A stretch of 5,468 nucleotides of DNA from Candidatus Cloacimonadota bacterium (GTDB lineage Bacteria > Cloacimonadota > Cloacimonadia > Cloacimonadales > JAFGVF01). A model generated the notes under the pieces. That model had not been told where the DNA came from and ran no database searches. It saw only the letters and a program-made list of their open reading frames with translations. Positions 1 through 5,468 of this stretch are shown here, piece after piece (the first letter of the stretch is position 1; each line of letters starts with the position of its first letter). The stretch covers positions 1 to 5,468 of the forward strand of contig JAFGVF010000131.1 in assembly GCA_016938155.1 (NCBI GenBank), read 5' to 3'. The position numbers and the translations under genes were made by a program.

Positions 1-1
1 A

Positions 2-745
2 GTAGAAATCGTGCGTGAGTTCGAGAAACGAAGCACTAAGATTCAACTGCTTGAAGAATCTGAAAGAAACGGGAAATCAGCATCAATAAATCATTTCATT
101 GCCGTTGCTAAATCCGCTATTTTAATTATCGAAAGCGCGGATACAATTCCTTCCGATAACACCGTTGAAAAAATGGTGTCAGTGTTTATGGATGAGCAAG
201 TTGGTATGAGCGGTGGAAGACCCATTCCTGTGAACAAAAACAAGGGTTTTATCACTTTTGCAGTTCAGTTATTATGGAGATTGCATCACGAGATGGCATT
301 GGTAGAGCCAAAACTTGGTGAGATGGTTGCTTTTCGCAAATTGTTTGACAGTATTCCTGCCGAGAGTGCAGTTGACGAGGCAAGCATTCAAGCAAAAATT
401 AGCCAAGCAGGACTTAAGACTTTGTATGTACCTGAAGCACTGATTTATAATAAAGGACCCGAGAACTTGAGAGATTTCATCAAACAACGCCGAAGAATCG
501 AAGCAGGCCACATCTGGCTTAAGCATAAGCATAATTATGAAGTTTCTTCACAAAACAAGTCGTTGATACTAAAATTGGCTTGGAAAGAAGCAATTAGTAA
601 TCCCGGTGAAATCCCCTCATTAATCGGTGTTATTCTATTGGAGATGTGGTGTCGATTGCTCGGTAAATATGATTTCTTTGTTAAGAAAACTAATCCCTAT
701 ATCTGGGATATTGCTGAATCAACTAAGGAATTAAACAGGAAATAG
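2..745 (+). CDS. Family 2 glycosyltransferase, 5'-truncated by window edge
   Basis: This is the C-terminal part (247 residues visible) of a GT-A fold, family 2 glycosyltransferase, which transfers a sugar from a nucleotide-sugar donor to a glycan or lipid acceptor at the cytoplasmic face of the membrane. The frame is open to the left edge; the GTG at base 11 has no ribosome binding site and lies inside the domain, so the true start is upstream. Counting residue 1 at that GTG, visible family features are ERNGKSASIN (18-27), the metal/nucleotide region ESADTIP (41-47), SGGRPIP (67-73), GEMVAFRK (103-110), the DE pair (122-123) placed like the catalytic base, and QRRRIEAGH (159-167), equivalent to the acceptor-side QxxRW region. 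A hydrophobic stretch at about 202-217 may sit on the membrane. The usual DxD reads S-A-D here. The next gene starts one base after its stop. Donor and acceptor cannot be told from sequence. Confidence 0.85.
   Translation, partial: VEIVREFEKRSTKIQLLEESERNGKSASINHFIAVAKSAILIIESADTIPSDNTVEKMVSVFMDEQVGMSGGRPIPVNKNKGFITFAVQLLWRLHHEMALVEPKLGEMVAFRKLFDSIPAESAVDEASIQAKISQAGLKTLYVPEALIYNKGPENLRDFIKQRRRIEAGHIWLKHKHNYEVSSQNKSLILKLAWKEAISNPGEIPSLIGVILLEMWCRLLGKYDFFVKKTNPYIWDIAESTKELNRK
737..741 (+). promoter_or_regulatory. Ribosome binding site of the radical SAM gene
   Basis: The purine-rich CAGGAA lies 5-6 bases before the ATG at 747, inside the last codons of the glycosyltransferase gene. The stop TAG (743-745) and the ATG are separated by a single T, so translation of the two genes is probably coupled. 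Confidence 0.6.
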
Positions 746-746
746 T

Positions 747-1829
747 ATGATTGGTCTATATATCAAAACACTTTTCTATAAATCGTTTTATCTCTTCGGC
801 TTCCCGAGAATGATGCCTATGAATTACACGGTTAGCCTTCTTTATAGCTGCAATTCTCGTTGCTCAACTTGTAATATTTGGAAGAAAAAAGCCAATAATC
901 TGACCGATATTGAATATGAAAAGATATTCAAGAACATAGGTAAAGCACCCTACTGGATTACTTTCAGTGGAGGCGAACCTTTCCTCAGGAAAGATATTGT
1001 TAAGATTGTTACTACAATCTACAAAACTTCCAGACCGAGAATAATGAACTTTCCAAGTAACGGAATCCTGACCAAAAAGATAGTCACAGATGTCAAAAAT
1101 ATATGTAGAGCATGCCCTAAGTCTCAAATAATTGTAAATCTATCAATAGATGGCATTGAAGAAGAACATGACAGAATTCGGAATGTTGAGAATAATTTCC
1201 AGGATGTGATTAAAACATATCAGAAGCTGAAGGCACTAAATATAAAGAACCTGCAAGTCGGTATTCATACTGTAATCTCTAAATACAATGTTCACAATTT
1301 CTCTGCAATTGCCAGTTACTTACTTGATTTGAAACCTGACTCCTACATCACGGAAATTGCAGAAGAAAGAGTTGAGTTGGATACGATGAAAACCAATATA
1401 ACCCCAAGTTTATTACAGTATAAATCAGCAATCGACTTTTTAATCCACAGAATCAAACATGATAAGTACAAAGGCAGGAGCAAGATAACAAAGGCTTTCC
1501 GAATTGAGTATTACAGCCTAGTAAAAGAGATACTCAGGGATAAAAAGCAGGTAATTCCATGTTATTCAGGAATCAGTTCCGTACAGATTTCTCCCGATGG
1601 CGACATTTGGTCATGTTGTATTAAAGCTGAAAGTAAAGGTAATCTTCGTAAGGTGGAGTATAATTTCAGGAAGGTTTGGTATAACCGTGAAATGAAACTC
1701 GAAAGAGCTTCCATAAAGAATCGTGAATGCTGGTGTCCGTTGGCAAATGCCTCTTATACGAATATGCTTCTCGATTTCAAAACTTTGGCTCGAGTTTTTT
1801 ACAGAGTTTTCATTAAATGGTATAAATAG
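747..1829 (+). CDS. Radical SAM protein with SPASM-like C-terminal domain
   Basis: A 360-residue radical SAM enzyme. It carries the canonical CxxxCxxC that holds the SAM-binding 4Fe-4S cluster (C35, C39, C42 in YSCNSRCSTC). The SAM-contacting SGGEP follows at 74-78, and a strand ends in SIDG at 133-136, all typical of the partial TIM barrel. The C-terminal region looks like a short SPASM / auxiliary-cluster domain: C272 (PCYSG), ISPDGDIWSCC with C290/C291, GNLRKV (298-303), and C328-W-C330. A second Fe-S cluster is therefore likely. SPASM-type proteins include peptide, sugar and lipid modifying enzymes and carbon-carbon bond formers, and the substrate here is not recognisable. Being sandwiched between a glycosyltransferase and manA suggests work on a glycan or its lipid carrier (inference). 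The basic, aromatic C-terminus (346-360) may associate with the membrane. The ATG start is supported by the upstream CAGGAA and by a plausible 34-residue lead-in to the cysteine motif. Confidence 0.88.
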   Translation: MIGLYIKTLFYKSFYLFGFPRMMPMNYTVSLLYSCNSRCSTCNIWKKKANNLTDIEYEKIFKNIGKAPYWITFSGGEPFLRKDIVKIVTTIYKTSRPRIMNFPSNGILTKKIVTDVKNICRACPKSQIIVNLSIDGIEEEHDRIRNVENNFQDVIKTYQKLKALNIKNLQVGIHTVISKYNVHNFSAIASYLLDLKPDSYITEIAEERVELDTMKTNITPSLLQYKSAIDFLIHRIKHDKYKGRSKITKAFRIEYYSLVKEILRDKKQVIPCYSGISSVQISPDGDIWSCCIKAESKGNLRKVEYNFRKVWYNREMKLERASIKNRECWCPLANASYTNMLLDFKTLARVFYRVFIKWYK

Positions 1830-1841
1830 GAGGAAATTTTG
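1828..1841 (+). promoter_or_regulatory. Strong Shine-Dalgarno and TTG start of the membrane protein gene
   Basis: A perfect AGGAGG (1828-1833) overlaps the TAG stop of the radical SAM gene (1827-1829) and is followed after five bases by TTG (1839-1841). This spacing fixes the TTG as the start. No ATG occurs in this frame until residue 100, which is well inside the conserved-looking N-terminal domain. Confidence 0.75.
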
Positions 1842-3260
1842 TTTCAGGTTGAATCATCCCGGACAGGTAACAGAAGTAATTTATTCTTCACAGACTACTT
1901 CCCCCAGTCAACCAACAGTTTCTTTTTATTAACTTTCAATCTGAATGACAATCCATTCCTGAAATCAGTTAATGCCTTTATTCTACAGGAAATCCTTAAG
2001 CTGAAACCAAATAGGATACCGGAAGAAAGGATTAAAGATACACTCCAAGAATTCTTCAATGAGCTGAATTGGAAGATTAATGCTCAGTTTAATCAATCCG
2101 GTGAGACTTATAAAGGTGTATCGCTTTGCTTCATTATGAAGCGAGATAATAGACTGTATCTTGTACAATTTGGCAGGCTTGCCTGTGGCTTGATGAAACG
2201 GAGTAATTTTGAAGAGATTGGGTTAAGTTGGGATAATTATCCTATCGCTACGGTTGAAAGCCTTAATCGCATCGGTTCAATTCAAGAGGATATTGCCGTT
2301 AGAGTCCACTCTATCGTACTTGAGTTCAGCGATTCCCTATTTGTATTCCCTTCACCACTGATTCCGACAGTTAAGGAAGTAATCCCGGCAGGAGTTAATT
2401 CCATTCTGACAGTTATGGCAAATGCTTCCCCTGAAGAGCATAACTATCTCTTTCTCTGCAATGCCAAAGCAGGTTTAATTAAGCCGATCAGATTCTTTCA
2501 GGGGCATTCTTTCCGGATCAGCGGATTGATTATGGGCTTGATTATCATTGTAACTATATTATATTACTTCTTTGGAGATAATGTCGTTGAAGAGTTTGGA
2601 AAAAGAACTGAAGAATCTATTAGTGGTCACAATTTTCTCTTTGAGGTTAAAAATCTTACTGATAATCTCGGAAATCAGGAACTTGATAAACAGCTGAAGA
2701 AATTTGTTTACAGTCCGGCGAAAGATATTACTCTCTCCCCTATCTGGCAAGGTCAGTTCTCTCGAGCCATAACCTACCCACCCCTCTTCGACAACAATAA
2801 CATCTATCTGCTTGTCGGTAAAAATATCGCTGCTTTAGATAAAAACAGTAAAGAAGTAGTCTGGAGAATGTCTTACATTTCTTCGATTCTCAGGGCTGTC
2901 CCGATCGAAAACAATCTCCTCTTATTGTTAGAAAACAGACATCTTATCCTCCTGAATGGGAAAGGTGAGGAAATTTGGGAAAAGATTTCCAACTCCAATT
3001 TTGAGGCTTCCCCTGAACCTCTTTCCTTACCGAGACAGGTTACGCGCCGAGATGATAAAAGACTAAACAGCGGAATCATTGTTGTACCTGAAGGTTCCAA
3101 TATAAGTATTATCAGTCTGATTACCGGAGAGACTGTTTCCTCAATCAAATTCGAAGATGATATAAACTATTTAAGTGACTATGACCCTTCCAATAACTGT
3201 TTCTATGGAGTAGTCAATGACAATCTTGTTATATTTAAGCTACTTATAAAAGTGTGGTAA
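1839..3260 (+). CDS. Membrane protein: degenerate PP2C-like domain, one TM helix, PQQ-like repeats
   Basis: No named family is recognised for this 473-residue protein, but three parts can be seen. (1) Residues 1-~215 follow the strand order of PP2C (PPM) Ser/Thr phosphatases. SSRTGNRSNLFF (6-17) matches the first motif, GVSLCFIMKRDNRLYLVQFGRLACGLMKR (93-121) matches the 'GtT..dgklyvahvGDSRayl' core, and a hydrophobic run ending FVFPSPL (168-174) matches the late 'CSDGL'. The metal-binding aspartates are not at these places (GR instead of GD, PSP instead of SDG), so catalysis is unlikely. (2) A single hydrophobic helix spans about 226-246. It is preceded by K/R residues and followed by acidic ones, which predicts N-terminus in the cytoplasm and C-terminus outside. 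(3) Residues ~310-470 hold about four PQQ/WD-like blade repeats, such as NIYLLVGKNIAALDKNSKEVVWR (321-343) and HLILLNGKGEEIWEK (368-382). A signalling or scaffolding role in the surrounding glycan operon is inference. The start is TTG. The next gene begins one base after the TAA stop. Confidence 0.75.
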   Translation: MFQVESSRTGNRSNLFFTDYFPQSTNSFFLLTFNLNDNPFLKSVNAFILQEILKLKPNRIPEERIKDTLQEFFNELNWKINAQFNQSGETYKGVSLCFIMKRDNRLYLVQFGRLACGLMKRSNFEEIGLSWDNYPIATVESLNRIGSIQEDIAVRVHSIVLEFSDSLFVFPSPLIPTVKEVIPAGVNSILTVMANASPEEHNYLFLCNAKAGLIKPIRFFQGHSFRISGLIMGLIIIVTILYYFFGDNVVEEFGKRTEESISGHNFLFEVKNLTDNLGNQELDKQLKKFVYSPAKDITLSPIWQGQFSRAITYPPLFDNNNIYLLVGKNIAALDKNSKEVVWRMSYISSILRAVPIENNLLLLLENRHLILLNGKGEEIWEKISNSNFEASPEPLSLPRQVTRRDDKRLNSGIIVVPEGSNISIISLITGETVSSIKFEDDINYLSDYDPSNNCFYGVVNDNLVIFKLLIKVW

Positions 3261-3261
3261 T

Positions 3262-4443
3262 ATGCCTTGTTTTTACTTAAAAAACACCGTCCAAAAATAT
3301 GACTGGGGAACCAATGATTTTATTTCTCAGTTGATGAATGTTTCGAATCCGGACAACGAACCTCACGCAGAATTATGGATGGGTGCTCATCCGAAAGCTC
3401 CTTCTGTTGTGTTGCTGAAAGATACCTTTAAAAACCTGAATGATTATATCGCCGAAGCACCAGAAACCATTCTCGGGAATACAGCCTCAGCCCTGTTTGA
3501 CCGCCAGCTACCCTTTCTTTTCAAGGTTTTAAGTGCGGAAAGAGCACTTTCTATTCAAGCACATCCTAATATAAGGCAAGCGAGTACAGGTTTCTTCAAA
3601 GAAGAACAAGCCGGAATCAATATCTCTGCATTTAACAGAAATTACAAAGACTGTAATCATAAACCTGAATTGTTGATGGCTCTGACACCTTTCAGTGCTA
3701 TGTGTGGATTCAAATCTCTACCTGAGATTGAACACATTCTGGACAATCTTGATTTATTAAGATATTTCCCGGGAGCAAAGGAAGGCTACAAGCAGTTTTT
3801 CCAGGACTATCTATCACTTAATGAAGAGGCTGTCGTAACGGATTCGTTAATCTCAAGAATAAAATCATTTAGAAGTACCAATCCTTCTTTGAGCATAATC
3901 TCCGGCTGGGTTCTGAAGCTTCACTCTCAATACGGATTACAAGCAGGAATTCTTGCACCTCTGTTTCTGAATACCATACATCTCCAACCCGGTGAAGCCT
4001 TGTATCTTTCCGCTGGGGTTCTACACGCCTATTTGCAGGGAACAGGTCTGGAAATAATGGCTAATTCGGATAATGTTTTAAGGGGTGGGCTAACATCTAA
4101 ACACATTGATAAAGATGAGCTTCTGAATATTCTTGATTTTGATCATCAACCACCATTTCTAATTTCGCCGGAAAAGAATAACAATGAGATGATCTACAAA
4201 ACCCCAGCCTTAGAATTTGAGCTCTCACAAATTGTGGTCTCCCCTATGGCAGAGTTTTCCGGTGAAACAAAAAGTGCTGAGATTCTTCTTTGTATGAGTG
4301 GTGAGTGTGTCTTAAATTGCGGTTTGAGCTTAAAAAAAGGGGATTCACTTTTTATTACTGCCGATACAGGCTCTCTGCAAATAAAAGGAGAAGCAACAAT
4401 CTATCGTGCGAAAACTCCGTTTAAAAAAGTTTCCGTTTTATAA
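3262..4443 (+). CDS. manA: Mannose-6-phosphate isomerase, type I (zinc)
   Basis: Phosphomannose isomerase (EC 5.3.1.8) interconverts fructose-6-phosphate and mannose-6-phosphate in the cytoplasm, feeding GDP-mannose synthesis or allowing mannose use. The 393-residue length and motif set match the long E. coli-type enzyme (391 residues) rather than the short Bacillus type. Visible family blocks are YDWG (13-16), AELWMGAHPKAPS (36-48), LPFLFKVLSAERALSIQAHPN (83-103), NYKDCNHKPELLMALTPF (127-144), LHAYLQGTGLEIMANSDNVLRGGLTSKHID (254-283) and a C-terminal cupin-like half. The expected zinc ligands are Q99, H101, E136 and H255, and R274 is the conserved active-site arginine, so the enzyme should be active. 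It starts one base after the previous stop (TAA-T-ATG) with no good Shine-Dalgarno, which suggests translational coupling. Its last 23 bases overlap the convergent corA gene. Its position after a glycosyltransferase operon fits supply of mannose precursors (inference). Confidence 0.96.
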   Translation: MPCFYLKNTVQKYDWGTNDFISQLMNVSNPDNEPHAELWMGAHPKAPSVVLLKDTFKNLNDYIAEAPETILGNTASALFDRQLPFLFKVLSAERALSIQAHPNIRQASTGFFKEEQAGINISAFNRNYKDCNHKPELLMALTPFSAMCGFKSLPEIEHILDNLDLLRYFPGAKEGYKQFFQDYLSLNEEAVVTDSLISRIKSFRSTNPSLSIISGWVLKLHSQYGLQAGILAPLFLNTIHLQPGEALYLSAGVLHAYLQGTGLEIMANSDNVLRGGLTSKHIDKDELLNILDFDHQPPFLISPEKNNNEMIYKTPALEFELSQIVVSPMAEFSGETKSAEILLCMSGECVLNCGLSLKKGDSLFITADTGSLQIKGEATIYRAKTPFKKVSVL

Positions 4444-5347
4444 AAATCAATACAACTACTGCCGAGAAGATTGTGGAAATAAGAGTTACGAGCAGAAACG
4501 CATGGGGTGAGTTTGCCAAGGGAAGTTTCAGATTCATACCATAGAAGCTTGCAATCAAAGTAGGCAACATAAGAATAATTGTTATTGAGGTTAGAAACTT
4601 CATCACCACATTCAGGTTGTTAGAAATCATCGAAGAGAACGCACCCATCATATTACTTACAATCTTTGCATAAATACTTGCCATTGCAATTGCCTGCTTA
4701 TTTTCCACGATTACATCATCAAGAAGGTCATCAGCCTCTGAATCTTCTCGCAGCCAGCGTGATCGGGAAAATTTCTCAAGCATTATTTCATTTGAAGTGA
4801 GTGATGTGTTGAAATAAACAAGGCATTTCTCTACAGACATAAGCTTCGTTAACTCTTGATTCCTCATGGTTTGATGAAGATTCTTCTCCAAATCGTTCAT
4901 GTTTCTGTTTATATCTTTTAAATAGTTAAGATATTGAACCGCATTCTTCTGCATTATTTGAAGTACAAATCTCTGCTGAGTGATATCAAATGGTCTGTGA
5001 GTTCCATTTATAAATCTTTTCAGGATTTCAGTATCATTCCGGCAAATTGTAATTATCCTGTTCTCTGTTACAATTATACCCATCGGGATTGTAATAAATG
5101 GGGGTACATCCTCTTCAACCCTCATCGGAACACGCAGAATTATCAATAGATGACCGTCTTCATATTCCACACGGGAATTCTCATCTGCATCCAAAGGGTC
5201 AGTCAGGAAGTCCAGAGGTACCTCCAACTCCTTCTCAAGAAACATTATCTCATGATTGGTAGGGTCAGTTACATGCGTCCAGAAAGATTCTTCCATCTTT
5301 GGTTGCTCAAGTAAGCTTCTTTCTTCTATTCCGAAATATCTAATCAT
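4421..5347 (-). CDS. corA: CorA-family magnesium/cobalt transporter
   Basis: A CorA-type divalent cation channel, homopentameric in known members, that admits Mg2+ (also Co2+/Ni2+) across the inner membrane. At 308 residues it has normal length. The N-terminal cytoplasmic alpha/beta domain (1-~130) includes the family stretch LTDPLDADENSRVEYEDGHLLIILRVP (48-74). The long stalk helix region (~130-245) leads to TM1 (~250-269), the signature YGMN (269-272), a short outer loop, and TM2 (~282-303) with a basic cytoplasmic tail KRKLF. Compared from memory with Thermotoga maritima CorA, the pore helix aligns without gaps, and the pore-lining residues N288, M291, L294, M302, T305 and N314 correspond to N246, M249, L252, M260, T263 and N272 here. 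The outer loop reads LKLPLANSPHAF and lacks the acidic MPEL residues of the Thermotoga protein, as in other CorA subgroups. The ATG has a good AGGTGAT site. It is convergent with manA and probably transcribed alone. Confidence 0.95.
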   Translation of the reverse strand: MIRYFGIEERSLLEQPKMEESFWTHVTDPTNHEIMFLEKELEVPLDFLTDPLDADENSRVEYEDGHLLIILRVPMRVEEDVPPFITIPMGIIVTENRIITICRNDTEILKRFINGTHRPFDITQQRFVLQIMQKNAVQYLNYLKDINRNMNDLEKNLHQTMRNQELTKLMSVEKCLVYFNTSLTSNEIMLEKFSRSRWLREDSEADDLLDDVIVENKQAIAMASIYAKIVSNMMGAFSSMISNNLNVVMKFLTSITIILMLPTLIASFYGMNLKLPLANSPHAFLLVTLISTIFSAVVVLIFIKRKLF

Positions 5348-5350
5348 AAC

Positions 5351-5357
5351 ATCACCT
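5351..5357 (-). promoter_or_regulatory. Ribosome binding site of corA
   Basis: Read on the minus strand, AGGTGAT ends three bases before the ATG at 5347-5345, placing the AGGTG core five bases from the start codon. This supports the first methionine over the in-frame M18. Confidence 0.65.
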
Positions 5358-5361
5358 ACTG

Positions 5362-5370
5362 TTTTTTTTT
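5362..5370 (-). repeat. Nine-base homopolymer tract in the corA leader
   Basis: Nine consecutive T on the plus strand (A9 in the corA message) lie immediately upstream of the corA ribosome binding site. The tract is non-coding, so length changes would alter leader spacing or structure and not the reading frame. Confidence 0.7.
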
Positions 5371-5402
5371 CAATGAAATATTAGACACATCATAAGTCAA
5401 TT

Positions 5403-5430
5403 AATATATCTAATTTCCTCTTCCTTCCAA
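5403..5430 (-). promoter_or_regulatory. Possible corA promoter
   Basis: On the minus strand, TTGGAA (5430-5425) and TATATT (5408-5403), 16 bases apart, resemble sigma-70 -35 and -10 boxes (4/6 and 5/6 matches) about 55 bases upstream of the corA ATG. The whole stretch 5371-5468 is AT-rich, with no supported ORF in the visible part. If the host uses a non-canonical primary sigma factor (as Bacteroidota do), the real boxes may differ. A second pair, TTGACT (5400-5395) and TAATAT (5383-5378), has only 11 bases between boxes. Matches this loose arise by chance in AT-rich DNA. Confidence 0.25.
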
Positions 5431-5468
5431 TCACTGTTCAATCATCGTAACGCCTTTTTTCCGGTTTA

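Noticed and set aside
11..13. GTG at 11 as the true start of the glycosyltransferase
   Set aside because: The frame stays open to the window edge, there is no ribosome binding site, and the conserved N-terminal nucleotide-binding half of the family is missing.
272..532. Minus-strand 86-codon open frame inside the glycosyltransferase
   Set aside because: Wholly within a recognised coding gene on the other strand, with no family resemblance or ribosome binding site.
864..1127. Minus-strand 87-codon open frame inside the radical SAM gene
   Set aside because: Antisense to the cysteine-motif region of a clear gene; no independent coding signal.
1723..1932. Plus-strand 69-codon open frame across the radical SAM / membrane protein junction
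   Set aside because: Out of frame with both genes; it spans conserved C328-W-C330 coding and the Shine-Dalgarno, so it is a shadow.
1839..2480. Active PP2C serine/threonine phosphatase
   Set aside because: The aspartates expected for the two-metal centre are not found at the matching positions, so an active enzyme is not supported; only a degenerate fold is proposed.
2873..3148. Minus-strand 91-codon open frame inside the propeller region
   Set aside because: Antisense shadow with low-complexity composition and no recognisable domain.
4411..4439. Bidirectional terminator at the manA/corA junction (AAAAC 4411-4415 pairing with GTTTT 4435-4439)
   Set aside because: Only five A/T-rich pairs with a long loop and mismatched interior; far too weak to call an intrinsic terminator.
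4934..5149. Plus-strand 71-codon open frame inside corA
   Set aside because: Antisense to a well-conserved part of corA; no promoter or ribosome binding site.
5451..5468. T-run CCTTTTTTCC at the right edge as a terminator of a gene beyond the window
   Set aside because: No clear GC-rich stem precedes it and no neighbouring gene is visible.

Overview
The window is bacterial and moderately AT-rich (estimated by eye, not counted). All five genes are densely packed. The gene content (SPASM-type radical SAM protein, long-form type I ManA, CorA) and protein style suggest a Gram-negative-type lineage, possibly from the Fibrobacterota-Chlorobiota-Bacteroidota / Cloacimonadota side of the tree. That placement is a low-confidence impression, because no rRNA or marker gene is present.

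Layout. Four plus-strand genes run from the left edge to about 4.44 kb, separated by 1, 9 and 1 bases, so they almost certainly share a transcript. They are: (1) the 3' part of a family 2 glycosyltransferase whose start lies outside the window; (2) a radical SAM enzyme with a C-terminal SPASM-like cysteine set and no recognised substrate; (3) a 473-residue membrane protein with an N-terminal domain resembling a degenerate PP2C phosphatase, one transmembrane helix, and a C-terminal region of PQQ-like beta-propeller repeats; (4) manA, the zinc-dependent mannose-6-phosphate isomerase. On the minus strand a complete corA Mg2+/Co2+ channel gene converges on manA, and the two coding regions overlap tail-to-tail by 23 bases. 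The last ~120 bases hold the corA leader and probable promoter region.

How it may fit together (inference). ManA connects fructose-6-phosphate with mannose-6-phosphate, the route to GDP-mannose. The glycosyltransferase would use an activated sugar, and the radical SAM protein could modify a sugar, lipid or peptide. The operon may therefore be the end of a surface-glycan or glycolipid locus, with gene 3 as a membrane-spanning regulatory or scaffolding component. CorA is probably an independent housekeeping unit.

The best candidate for something undescribed is gene 3 (1839-3260). Its N-terminal half keeps a PP2C-like strand pattern, but the metal-binding aspartates appear to be gone, and it is joined through one membrane helix to a probably periplasmic propeller. 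No mobile element, CRISPR array, RNA gene or convincing terminator was seen.
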